Part shown: positions 27,473-35,825 of the stretch, one piece after another
How positions within the stretch are numbered: position 1 is the stretch's first letter
How the letters are laid out: the number at the start of each line of letters is the position of its first letter
From: VRUE01 sp963697915
Lineage (GTDB): Bacteria; Actinomycetota; Thermoleophilia; Solirubrobacterales; 70-9
Direction of reading: 5' to 3'
Assembly (NCBI GenBank): GCA_963697915.1
Contig: OY969103.1
Coordinates: 1,798,001 to 1,862,000 of the forward strand
Length of the DNA: 64,000 bases
The notes under the pieces: model-generated
Told to the model about the DNA's origin: nothing
Seen by the model: the letters and a program-made list of their open reading frames with translations, nothing else
Database searches by the model: none
Program-made: the position numbers and the translations under genes

Positions 27473-27820
27473 CGACGCCCTCGCGCACCATCGCCGCGAT
27501 CTGACCCGGCCGGGTGCGGGCGCCATGGACCGCCGCTCGGGCCGGTGGGCAACGCCGTATTACGGTCGGGTACCCAAGGGTTTTCCCCATTGGCGAGCGG
27601 TTTCCCGGGACAGGATCGGCCCTGTTCGCGAATAGTGACTACGAAGGTTTCTTGACCTTTGGAACACGATCTGTTTCCATCACGCCTGATTGATGTACGC
27701 AGTTGTTCAAACTGCGAGGCCCGCCGAGTAGGCGGGTGGGACTGAGGCACAGGGAAATCGAGCCCCCAGGGAGCGCCGCGAAGCGGCCGAAATTGGGCTC
27801 ACGGGACAGAGGAGAGCTAG
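27473..27820 (+). promoter_or_regulatory. 348-base non-coding region with structured leader (27720-27800)
   Basis: No gene is seen. The middle (about 27600-27700) is relatively AT-rich and may hold the promoter. Near the gene, CCCGCC (27720-27725) pairs with GGCGGG (27731-27736) around GAGTA. A larger stem GAGCCC (27760-27765)/GGGCTC (27795-27800) encloses a GCCGC-GAA-GCGGC hairpin (27775-27787). A GAGGAG ribosome site and a GTG start follow. The layout looks like a cis-regulatory leader, but it matches no class I can name with confidence. Confidence 0.45.
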
Positions 27821-29899
27821 GTGAAACGTCAAGCGGTGGCATCGCCCGCGGGATCGATCTCGGTTAACGGCAGGCGCCGGGGCCTGTTTGGCCTGTTGTG
27901 TGTCTGGATCTTGGGCCTCACGGTCCTCGTTGCCAATGGCGGGCTCCCCGCGGAGGCGGCGACCGACCCCTGTCCCAACGCCCAGTACCGGGTCGGCCCG
28001 GCGGCGCACCTGCCGGAATGCCGCGCTTACGAGATGGTCTCGCCGGCCAACAAGAACGCCGGCGACATCCTGCCGATCGCCACGCAGGCTAAGCCGAGCG
28101 GCGGCTCGATCTACTACCAGTCGCTGCAGGGGTTCGGGGACCTCCAGGGCGCTGGCGCCAGCGTCCCGTACGTCGCGACCCGTGGGGGCGGCGGCTGGGG
28201 GACCCACGCGATCGCGCCCAGGCCCGGGGCGCCGGTGCTCGCGATCAACCTTCCGGGTTACCACGGCCTCTCCGACGATCTCTCCCGCGGCGTCTACTGG
28301 ACCCTGGCCCAGCAGCTGCCGGGCGACGAATTCACGACCGCGAACATCTACCGCGTCGAGGCCGGGACGCTCGACATGGAGCGGCTCTCGACCTCGGTCA
28401 ACCCGGTCAGCGAGATGTTCTTCCCCGAATCCTCGGAGCCGGGCTTCGCCGGCGGCACACCGGACCTCAGCCGGGTCGTCTTCGAGTCGCGTATGAACCG
28501 CACCGCGGGGGCCAGCGGATCGAACCTCAAGATCTACGAGTGGGCGAACGGAGGGCTGCGCCTGGTCAACATCCTCCCCGACCCGGGCGGCCCGACCTCG
28601 GAAGGACTGCACGCGAGGATGCCCCACGTCGACAACACGTTCCTTCCGGAGCAGAGCGTGCGGGAGGGTGGGGTATCCCGGGATGGATCGCGGATCTTCT
28701 TCCAGGTGACCGCGGCCGGCAACACCGACTATCAGAACAGCTGGGGCGACCTCTACGTGCGTGAAGACGGTCAGTCGACCACCGACATCGGCGCGCTCGC
28801 CGGCCCCGGGCAGAGCTTGTTCTGGCGGGCCGAGCGCGAGCACGGTGAGTGGGTGCTGTTCGCCGACGGTGAAGGGCTTTACCGCTATGACCTCGAGGCC
28901 GAGGAATTGACCGAGATTGCCAGCTCCGGGGAGGACGTGCTCGGCGCCAGCGACGACGGCCAGCGGGTCTACTTCACCTCGGCGACGGCGCTCGAGCCGA
29001 ACGCGCCGAACGACTCCGCGGTCAAGCTCTACCTCTACGACCACGGGTCGTACCGCTACCTCGGCAGCCTTGACTTCGCCGAGGAGTTCGGGGAGAACTA
29101 CGTCAGCCCGGACGGTCGCTTCCTGGTGACGCGCAAGAAGACGAAGCTCACCTCCTACGACAACCAGACCGTGCCCGAGGTCTACCTCTACGACGCCGAC
29201 GTCAACGGTGGCGCTGGGGAGATGCTCTGTCCGTCCTGCGACACTGCGGACGGCGATCCGCCGACCGGCATCACGGGAGGCGTGACGGCGCGCGGGGCCG
29301 GCGTCTACCCGACCCACTTCATGACCAACGCGGCGTCGGCGGTGACCTCGCTGTCCCACCGACCGCTTGGGATCTGGGGTGAGGGTGACGACGCCCGCAC
29401 CTTCTTCTCGACTCGCGACGCCTTGGTCGACGCGGACGTCAACGGCAAATGGGATGTCTACGTCTACGAGGTGGCGACCGGCAGTCCGAGGTTGATCACC
29501 ACCGGCCAGAGCAACTCCAACTCATGGTTCTCGGACGCCTCGGTGAACGGCGACGTTGCCTTCTTCACCACCCGCGAGCCCCTGGTCGGCTGGGACGTCG
29601 ACGGCAACGCCGACCTCTACGCCGCCCGGGTTGGCGGGGGCTTGCCGGAACCGCCTCCGTCGCCGCCCCTGTGCGACGGGGACGCATGCCAGCCCCCGCC
29701 GCGGGCACCTTCCAGTCAGACCCCGGCGAGCTCGGCCTTCTCGGGACCGGGAAGCCCGAAGTCGTCGACTCGCCCGCGGAAGGCCAAGCGGTGCGCGAAG
29801 GGCAAGCGGCGGGTGAAGGCCCGCGGCAAGACCCGCTGCGTGCCCAAGAAGTCCAAGAAGGGCAAGTCCAGGAAGTCCAGCCAGGGGAGGGGCAAGTGA
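27821..29899 (+). CDS. Secreted beta-propeller-like protein with basic tail
   Basis: A 692-residue exported protein. The N-terminus is a signal peptide (hydrophobic core about 22-42, ending LPAEA-A). The mature start has the lineage-typical CPNAQYRVGPAAHLPECRAY EMVSP pattern. The body (about 75-600) is built of repeated blades with S-x-D-G or SDDGQRVYF-type turns, as in TolB/WD40-like propellers. The last 50 residues form a Lys/Arg-rich tail with two Cys (KRCAKGKRRVKARGKTRC). GTG start with GAGGAG upstream. Function unknown; probably surface-exposed, perhaps binding acidic wall polymers through the tail. Confidence 0.75.
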   Translation: MKRQAVASPAGSISVNGRRRGLFGLLCVWILGLTVLVANGGLPAEAATDPCPNAQYRVGPAAHLPECRAYEMVSPANKNAGDILPIATQAKPSGGSIYYQSLQGFGDLQGAGASVPYVATRGGGGWGTHAIAPRPGAPVLAINLPGYHGLSDDLSRGVYWTLAQQLPGDEFTTANIYRVEAGTLDMERLSTSVNPVSEMFFPESSEPGFAGGTPDLSRVVFESRMNRTAGASGSNLKIYEWANGGLRLVNILPDPGGPTSEGLHARMPHVDNTFLPEQSVREGGVSRDGSRIFFQVTAAGNTDYQNSWGDLYVREDGQSTTDIGALAGPGQSLFWRAEREHGEWVLFADGEGLYRYDLEAEELTEIASSGEDVLGASDDGQRVYFTSATALEPNAPNDSAVKLYLYDHGSYRYLGSLDFAEEFGENYVSPDGRFLVTRKKTKLTSYDNQTVPEVYLYDADVNGGAGEMLCPSCDTADGDPPTGITGGVTARGAGVYPTHFMTNAASAVTSLSHRPLGIWGEGDDARTFFSTRDALVDADVNGKWDVYVYEVATGSPRLITTGQSNSNSWFSDASVNGDVAFFTTREPLVGWDVDGNADLYAARVGGGLPEPPPSPPLCDGDACQPPPRAPSSQTPASSAFSGPGSPKSSTRPRKAKRCAKGKRRVKARGKTRCVPKKSKKGKSRKSSQGRGK

Positions 29900-29928
29900 T
29901 CCGCCGCGAGAGCAGGGAGGCCACGAAG

Positions 29929-32841
29929 ATGAGCAAGAACACCCGCAGGAAGTCACACACGCGCTCTCTGCGCCTGGCGGGAATCGCCACCGCGGCGACT
30001 CTGGCGCTTGGCGTCTTCAGCGCCCCGGCGGCGCTCGGAGCCTTCTCGATCGTCAGCTCCTCGGGGTCGGTGACGGCCGCGAACGGCGAACCGGAGACCC
30101 AGGCAGGCAGTCACCCGGCCGGGGCTTCGACGACGATGGCCTTCAACACCGTGAAAAAGGCGATCTTCGGCGGCGCCTTCGAATTCGACATCGCCGCCGA
30201 GAATCCCAGGACGCTCGTCGTCGACATGCCACCGGGCTTCATCGGCAATCCCAAGGCCACGCCCACGTGCTCGGAGGCCCAGATTGCCTCCGCGACGGTG
30301 ACCTGTCCTCACTCTTCCCAGGTCGGGTTCGTCAAGGTCGAGGGCCCGGAAGGATTGACGGCACCCACCATCTCGGCGCTCTACAACATGGAGCCGCGCA
30401 CCGGTGCGCCGGCGACCTTCGCCTTCAACGTGGTCGGCAACGTCGTCCACGCTGACGGCGCGCTGCGCACGGATGGCGACTACGGGGTCACGATCAGGAC
30501 CAACGAGATGTCACAGGGTTTGACCATCAACAAGGCCAGCTTCACCCTGTGGGGGGTGCCGACCAGCCCGGCCAATGATTTCCAGCGCTGCCCGAGCCTC
30601 GGTTCTGGCCCCATACCGGGGGTCCCCCAATGCAATGGAGCGCCCGGTGAATACGCTTCACCCCACTCGGTCGACGCGCCGCAGATTCCCCTCCTCGTCA
30701 GCCCAACCAAGTGCACGGCCGCCGGCCCGATCACCCAGCTGACCGCCGACAGCTGGCAGAGCTCCGGCGCCTTCGCCCACTCGAGCTTCGCGGTGGCGCC
30801 GCTTGAGCGCTGCGCCCGGGTGCCCTTCAACCCGACGATCTCGCTCGCCCCGTCGAGCCTCGACGCGGAGACCCCAACCGGCCTCGCGGTCGAGGTCGAG
30901 GTTCCCCAGACGGGCTTGACCAGCCCAGACGCGATCGCCCAGTCGCACATCAAGAAGGCGACGGTGAAATTGCCCGAGGGCGTGACCGTCAACGCCTCCG
31001 CGGCGGAGGGCCTCGGCGTCTGCACCACCGCCCAGTTCAAGAGCGAGACCGCCGGCTCCAAGCCGGGTGACGGCTGCCCCAACGCCTCGAAGATCGGCAG
31101 CGTCTCGGTCGAGACCCCGCTGCTCGACGAAACGGTCGAGGGCGCGCTCTACCTGGCGGAGCAGGACGATCCGTCGACGACGGCGCCGGCAGCCGAGAAC
31201 CCCTTCGACTCCCTGCTCGCGGTCTACCTGGTCGCCAAGAACAAAGAACGCGGCATCGTCGTCAGGCTCGCCGGCAGGGTCGAGACCGACAAGCGGAGCG
31301 GCAGGATCGTCACCACCTTCGACGACCTGCCCCAGCTGCCGTTCTCCAAGTTCACCATGCGCTTCCGCGAAGGCGGCAGGGCGCCGCTGGTGACCCCGCC
31401 GAGCTGCGACACTTACGCGACCGAGGCCGAATTCGTGCCGTGGTCCGCCGCCGACCCGGAGAATCCCACCGCGGAGGAGATCGTCACCACGCCCTCGCGG
31501 TTCCAGATCACCAAGGGCGTCGGCGGCGGTCCCTGCCCGAGCGGCGGCATCCCGTCGTTCGATCCGGGCTTCACCGCCGGCACGCTCAACAACAACGCCG
31601 CCTCCTACAGCCCGGTGGCGATGCGGCTCACCCGCGCCGACGGCGAACAGAGCCTGACCAAGTTCTCCGCCCAGCTGCCCGCGGGCCTCGTCGCCAAGCT
31701 GGCCGGGGTGGAGAAATGCTCTGACGCGGCGATCGCCACGGCGGCCGGCAAGCGCGGCCGCGCCGAGATCGCGAACCCGAGCTGCCCGGCCAGCTCCCAG
31801 GTCGGCAGCGTCGAGGTCGGCGCCGGGGTCGGCCCTGTGTTGACCTACGTCGGCGGCAAGGTCTATCTCGCCGGTCCCTACAAGGGCGCGCCGCTCAGCA
31901 TCGCGGTGATCACCCCGGCGGTCGCCGGTCCCTTCGACGTCGGCACCGTGGTCGTCAGGGAGGGGCTGACGCTCGATCCCCTGACCGCCGAGGTCGAGGT
32001 CGACGGCGACCTCTCCGATCCGCTCCCGCACATGCTGGAAGGGATCCCGCTCAAGGTCAGGGACCTGCGCGTCTCCGTCGACCGGCCGAGCTTCACGCTC
32101 AACCCGACCAACTGCGATCCGTCGCGGATCGGGGCGACGGTGTTCGGCAGCTACGCCGACGTCTTCAACCCCGGCGACGACGTGCCGGTGGCGCTTGGGT
32201 CGCGCTTCCAGGCGGCCAACTGCGCCACCCTCGGCTTCAGGCCGAAGCTGGCCCTGAAGCTGAAGGGCGGCACCAAGCGCGGCGCCTTCCCGGGGCTGAA
32301 AGCGGTGCTGACGCCGCGCCCCGGCGACGCCAACCTCGGCAGGACCGTGCTCAGGCTGCCGCGCTCCGCGTTCCTCGAACAGGGCCACATCCGCACCATC
32401 TGCACCCGGGTCCAGTTCGCCGCCAACGCCTGTCCGGAGGGCGCCATCTACGGCAAGGTGACGGCCTGGTCGCCACTGGTCGACGAGCCCTTCCGAGGCC
32501 CGATCTACATGCGCTCCTCCAGCAACAAGCTGCCGGACATGGTCCTCGACCTGCACGGCATCGTCGACATCGAGGTGAGCGGCAGCATCGACTCGGTCCG
32601 GGGTGGCATCCGCGCCACCTTCGACGAGATTCCCGACGCCCCGATCAGCCGCGTCGTGATCCAGATGCAGGGCGGCAAGAAGGGCCTGATCGTCAACTCC
32701 CGCGACCTCTGCAAGCGCAAGAGCCGAGCCGAGGCCAAGCTCAGCGGCCAGAACGGCAAGGCCTATGACTTCAGGCCCGTGCTCAGGCCCAGCGGCTGCC
32801 AGAAGGCGCGCAAGGGGAAGCAGCGCCGCGCCGCGCGCTAA
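29929..32841 (+). CDS. Large secreted repeat protein, lineage-specific family
   Basis: A 970-residue exported protein with a clear signal peptide (LAGIATAATLALGVFSAPAALG). The body has three to four related modules, each with an L-P-x-G-F/V segment, a short Cys-x-n-Cys-P stretch (for example ATVTCPHSSQVG, GCPNASKIG, SCPASSQVG and ACPEGAIYG) and a GxVYLAxPY-like strand. It ends in a basic tail (KARKGKQRRAAR). ATG 29929 follows AGGGAGG at the right distance. It lies 29 bases after the propeller gene and shares its terminator. No enzymatic motif is seen; a structural or adhesive envelope role is inferred. Confidence 0.72.
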   Translation: MSKNTRRKSHTRSLRLAGIATAATLALGVFSAPAALGAFSIVSSSGSVTAANGEPETQAGSHPAGASTTMAFNTVKKAIFGGAFEFDIAAENPRTLVVDMPPGFIGNPKATPTCSEAQIASATVTCPHSSQVGFVKVEGPEGLTAPTISALYNMEPRTGAPATFAFNVVGNVVHADGALRTDGDYGVTIRTNEMSQGLTINKASFTLWGVPTSPANDFQRCPSLGSGPIPGVPQCNGAPGEYASPHSVDAPQIPLLVSPTKCTAAGPITQLTADSWQSSGAFAHSSFAVAPLERCARVPFNPTISLAPSSLDAETPTGLAVEVEVPQTGLTSPDAIAQSHIKKATVKLPEGVTVNASAAEGLGVCTTAQFKSETAGSKPGDGCPNASKIGSVSVETPLLDETVEGALYLAEQDDPSTTAPAAENPFDSLLAVYLVAKNKERGIVVRLAGRVETDKRSGRIVTTFDDLPQLPFSKFTMRFREGGRAPLVTPPSCDTYATEAEFVPWSAADPENPTAEEIVTTPSRFQITKGVGGGPCPSGGIPSFDPGFTAGTLNNNAASYSPVAMRLTRADGEQSLTKFSAQLPAGLVAKLAGVEKCSDAAIATAAGKRGRAEIANPSCPASSQVGSVEVGAGVGPVLTYVGGKVYLAGPYKGAPLSIAVITPAVAGPFDVGTVVVREGLTLDPLTAEVEVDGDLSDPLPHMLEGIPLKVRDLRVSVDRPSFTLNPTNCDPSRIGATVFGSYADVFNPGDDVPVALGSRFQAANCATLGFRPKLALKLKGGTKRGAFPGLKAVLTPRPGDANLGRTVLRLPRSAFLEQGHIRTICTRVQFAANACPEGAIYGKVTAWSPLVDEPFRGPIYMRSSSNKLPDMVLDLHGIVDIEVSGSIDSVRGGIRATFDEIPDAPISRVVIQMQGGKKGLIVNSRDLCKRKSRAEAKLSGQNGKAYDFRPVLRPSGCQKARKGKQRRAAR

Positions 32842-32866
32842 GCGCCTCGGCGGTCACGCGCACCCA

Positions 32867-32905
32867 GGCACCGAGCGCCGCTCCCCGGCGCTCGGTGCCT
32901 TTTTT
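32867..32905 (+). terminator. Strong rho-independent terminator
   Basis: A perfect 14-bp stem (32867-32880 with 32886-32899, arm GGCACCGAGCGCCG), five-base loop and six T residues (32900-32905). It ends the two-gene secreted-protein operon. Confidence 0.93.
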
Positions 32906-32946
32906 GTGCCGAGTCACGCGGAATCGGCTAGGCTGCTTGCCCCGAA

Positions 32947-32960
32947 TTAGGGTGCCCTAA
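32947..32960. promoter_or_regulatory. Metal-regulator-like palindrome upstream of the haem-uptake operon
   Basis: TTAGGG (32947-32952), two bases, CCCTAA (32955-32960). A TAGGCT hexamer at 32929-32934 could be the -10 element, which would put the site at or just after the transcription start. TTAGG/CCTAA half-sites resemble DtxR/IdeR boxes, though the two-base spacing is shorter. The same core occurs at 38018-38033. Confidence 0.65.
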
Positions 32961-33013
32961 GCTTGATCTCGTAACCTGGCTCGCCCGCGCCGAGCCGAGA
33001 AGGAGGCAGTCCT

Positions 33014-33184
33014 GTGGTCGTAGTGATGAACGTGGTCCATGTCGACGAGGAGCGCCGCGAGGCCTTCGATGCCTGGGTCGACAGCGACCTCTTCAAGCTC
33101 AGTCATCGCCACGCCGATGGCGAGCTCGCCATCGGCAGCGAGGTCCGCAACTACGAGGTGATCGACGTCAAGGTCCCGGCGTGA
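33014..33184 (+). CDS. IsdG-like haem-oxygenase mini-protein, internally shortened
   Basis: A 56-residue protein read from GTG with AGGAGG at 33001-33006. The N-terminal strand MVVVMNVVHV has an Asn at residue 6, like the catalytic Asn of IsdG. The rest, REAFDAWVDSDLFKLSH through the final RNYEVIDVKV strand, matches the C-terminal helix and strand of IsdG/HmoA, including the haem-ligand His (FKLSHRH). About 50 residues between them, including the essential Trp, are missing compared with the family's usual 100-110. The GTGA overlap with the binding-protein gene shows that it is translated with the haem-uptake operon. Confidence 0.68.
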   Translation: MVVVMNVVHVDEERREAFDAWVDSDLFKLSHRHADGELAIGSEVRNYEVIDVKVPA

Positions 33185-34035
33185 GGCGAGGCCTCCTCGC
33201 GGCGCTGCTGGTCGCCGCTCTCTGCTTCCCGGCCGCCGCCCAGGCGGCGCCGCCGCCGAAGCGGATCGTCGCGCTGACCCCGTTCACCGCCAACACGCTG
33301 GCCAAGCTCGGCGTCAAGCCGGTTGGCGTCGGTCAGACCCTGGGCGGGGAGACGCGGCTCTCGCCGAAGCTGAAGGGCGTCACGGTGCTGCCGCTCTCCC
33401 ACCCCAACGGGCCCAACCTCGAGCAGCTCGCCGCGCTCGACCCCGACCTCGTCTTCTCCTCGCCGACCTGGGCGAAGGGCAACGACTCGATGGACGACCT
33501 CGGCATCGAGGTGATGGTGCAGGAGCCGTTCCGGCTCAACGGCGCCTTCGCGCAGACCAAAATCATCGGCGCCCTCGTCGGCAAGCGCCAGCAGGCGAAA
33601 GCGCTCGCCGCGCAGATGAAGAAAGAAGTCGCGGGCGCGCGCAAAGGCATCAAGCAGCGCCCGACGGTGATGCTGATCCTCGGCGTCGGTCGCACCCCGT
33701 TCACCTTCCTGCCCAACAGCTGGGGCGGTGACATGGTCACCAAGTCGGGCGGGCAGCTGCTGACCGGCGGGGTCACCTCCGGCTCCGGCTTCGAGCGGAT
33801 CTCCGACGAGGTCGTGGTCGCCGAAAACCCGGACGTGATCATCGCCGTGCCGCACGCCAACGAGGACGACATCCCCAGCCTGACCGAGTACCTGCGGTCC
33901 AACCCGGCCTGGCAGTCGACCTCGGCGGTGAAGAACGGGCGCATATTCATCTCGGTTGACAACTCGCTGCTGCAGCCCGGCACCGACGTCGCCCGCACGA
34001 TCCGCAAGGTGCGGCGGGTCTACCTGAAGAATTGA
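33181..34035 (+). CDS. Haem/iron-type ABC transporter substrate-binding protein
   Basis: A 284-residue exported class III binding protein (FepB/BtuF/HmuT fold). A signal peptide ends near AQA-A (residue 22); there is no clear lipobox, although Cys15 lies in the hydrophobic core. The two lobes are joined by a long helix (about 130-158). Family landmarks are RIVALTPFTANTLAKLG, LAALDPDLVFSS and FERISDEVVVAENPDVIIA. GTG start coupled to the IsdG-like gene; the permease follows after six bases. Context with HtaA favours haem as ligand. Confidence 0.85.
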   Translation: MRRGLLAALLVAALCFPAAAQAAPPPKRIVALTPFTANTLAKLGVKPVGVGQTLGGETRLSPKLKGVTVLPLSHPNGPNLEQLAALDPDLVFSSPTWAKGNDSMDDLGIEVMVQEPFRLNGAFAQTKIIGALVGKRQQAKALAAQMKKEVAGARKGIKQRPTVMLILGVGRTPFTFLPNSWGGDMVTKSGGQLLTGGVTSGSGFERISDEVVVAENPDVIIAVPHANEDDIPSLTEYLRSNPAWQSTSAVKNGRIFISVDNSLLQPGTDVARTIRKVRRVYLKN

Positions 34036-34041
34036 GCCGGG

Positions 34042-35028
34042 TTGGCGCGCCGCACTCTCGTCTTCGCGGCGCTGGTCGTCGCGCTCTGCGCCGCGGTCGT
34101 CACCTCGCTGGCCCTGGGCGCGGTCAGGATCCCCTTCGCCGAGGTCTTCGAGATCGTCTTCGGGGGCGGCGGCGGTGGGCCCGAGCAGCAGATCGTCGAG
34201 ACCCTGCGGGTGCCGCGCACGGTCGAGGCGATGGTGGTCGGCGCGGCGCTGGGGATCGCCGGCGCGGTCCTGCAGGGGGCGCTCGCCAACCCGCTCGCCT
34301 CGCCCGACGTGATCGGCGTCACCGGCGGCGCCGGCTTCGGCGCGATCCTGATCATCATCCTCTTCCCGGGCTCGATCGCGCTGCTGCCGGTCGGCGCCCT
34401 CTTCTTCGGCCTGCTCGCCGCCGCGCTGGTCTTCGGGATCGCCTGGTCGGGGGCCAACCGCGGCGCCACCGGCAAGGTGATCCTCGCCGGGATCGCGGTG
34501 CTCTCCCTGTTCACGGCGGCGACCACCGGGTTGCTCGCCGCCTACCCCGAGCGGGCGCCCTCCGCGATCTTCTTCATCGCCGGCGGCCTCACCTCGAGTG
34601 GTTGGGACGAGCTGAAGACGATCTGGCCCTACTTCGCGGTCGGCTTCATCACCGCCGCCTTCTTGATCCGGCCGCTCGACCGCCTGGCCCTGGGCGACGA
34701 CGTCGCCGCCTCGCTCGGCTCGCGCCCGCACCTGATCCGGCTCTCCGCCGCGGTCTCCGCCGCCCTGCTCGCCGCCGCCTCGGCGGCGATCGCCGGCCTG
34801 CTCGGTTTCCTCGGCCTGGTCGTCCCGCACGTCGTGCGGATGGCCGGCGGGACCTCGAGCCACACCTTCGTCGTCCCCGCCTCGGCGATCGGCGGCGCCG
34901 CCCTGCTGGCGGCCGCCGACACGCTCGCCCGCACGATCCGCGCCCCGATCGAGATGCCGGTCGGCCCCTTCATGGTCATCCTCGGCGTGCCCCTCTTCCT
35001 CTGGCTGCTGCGCAAGGTGGTGGCGTGA
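34042..35028 (+). CDS. FecCD/BtuC-type ABC transporter permease
   Basis: A 328-residue polytopic membrane protein of the iron-siderophore/haem/cobalamin permease family, slightly short of the usual ten-helix length (about 330-350). Key motifs are RVPRTVEAMVVGAALGIAGA, ANPLASPDVIGVTGGAGFGA and the cytosolic coupling helix region FLGLVVPHVVRM. It would move haem or a ferric chelate across the plasma membrane. TTG start; the stop overlaps the ATPase start by one base (TGATG). Confidence 0.9.
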   Translation: MARRTLVFAALVVALCAAVVTSLALGAVRIPFAEVFEIVFGGGGGGPEQQIVETLRVPRTVEAMVVGAALGIAGAVLQGALANPLASPDVIGVTGGAGFGAILIIILFPGSIALLPVGALFFGLLAAALVFGIAWSGANRGATGKVILAGIAVLSLFTAATTGLLAAYPERAPSAIFFIAGGLTSSGWDELKTIWPYFAVGFITAAFLIRPLDRLALGDDVAASLGSRPHLIRLSAAVSAALLAAASAAIAGLLGFLGLVVPHVVRMAGGTSSHTFVVPASAIGGAALLAAADTLARTIRAPIEMPVGPFMVILGVPLFLWLLRKVVA

Positions 35029-35825
35029 TGGAGGCGGTGCTCGACGCGCGGGGGGTGGAGGTCGAGATCGGCGGCACCCAGATCCTGCGCGGCGCCGACC
35101 TGCGCCTCGATGACGGTCAACTGGTCGCCGTCGTCGGCCCCAACGGCGCCGGCAAGTCGACCCTGGTCCGGGCGGTCTCCGGCCTGCAGGGGCTCGCCGC
35201 CGGCAGCGTCAGCTGGTCAGGCCGCGACGTAAAGGGAATGCGTGGCCGCGAGCTCGCCCGCGTGCGCGCCTTCGTCCCGCAGCGGATGCCGGTGCCGGCC
35301 GGGGTCACCGTGCGCGAAGCGGTGACGATCGGCCGCTCCTCCCACCTGCGGCCGCTGCGCCGCCTGACCGCCGACGACCACGCCGCGATCGCCGCGGCGA
35401 TGGAGCGCGCCCGCGTCACCCGCTTCGCCGAGCGGGCGCTGACCACGCTCTCCGGCGGCGAGCTGCAGCGGGTCCAGATCGCGATCGGGCTGGCCCAGGA
35501 GGCGCCGGTCCTGATCGCCGACGAGCCGACCTCGCAGCTCGACCTCGGCGCCACCGTCGGCGTCGCCACCCTCCTGCGCGAGCTGGTCGACGAGGGTGGC
35601 CTGACCGTGCTGCTCGTCGTCCACGACCTCGCTCTCGCCACCGCGGTCGCCGACTCGGTGACGATCGTCGCCGACGGCCGCACGGTGGCCGCCGGCGCTC
35701 CCGGCGAGGTGCTCACCGACGAGCGCCTGGCTGAGATCTGGGGCGCCCAGGCCCACATCACCGAGCACGAGGGGCGCACCGCCCTTCACGTCGCCTGGCT
35801 GGCGCGGGCCGGGGGGGACGCGTGA
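35028..35825 (+). CDS. Haem/iron ABC transporter ATPase
   Basis: A 265-residue ATPase of the FecE/HmuV class. Walker A is GPNGAGKST (about 37-45), the Q-loop Gln lies in AFVPQRMPVP, the signature is LSGGELQRV, Walker B is VLIADEPTSQLDL and the switch His is in VVHDLAL. It powers the adjoining FecCD-type permease. The ATG overlaps the permease stop and its own stop overlaps the next gene (GTGA). Confidence 0.9.
   Translation: MEAVLDARGVEVEIGGTQILRGADLRLDDGQLVAVVGPNGAGKSTLVRAVSGLQGLAAGSVSWSGRDVKGMRGRELARVRAFVPQRMPVPAGVTVREAVTIGRSSHLRPLRRLTADDHAAIAAAMERARVTRFAERALTTLSGGELQRVQIAIGLAQEAPVLIADEPTSQLDLGATVGVATLLRELVDEGGLTVLLVVHDLALATAVADSVTIVADGRTVAAGAPGEVLTDERLAEIWGAQAHITEHEGRTALHVAWLARAGGDA

Noticed and set aside
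27745..27815. c-di-GMP-I (GEMM) riboswitch
   Set aside because: Only a short GGCACAGGGAAA phrase is similar. The conserved GGGACGCAAAGCC block and second stem are missing.
29449..29928. Upstream extension of the 970-residue secreted protein
   Set aside because: The extension would run through the propeller gene in another frame. A ribosome site and signal peptide fix the start at 29929.
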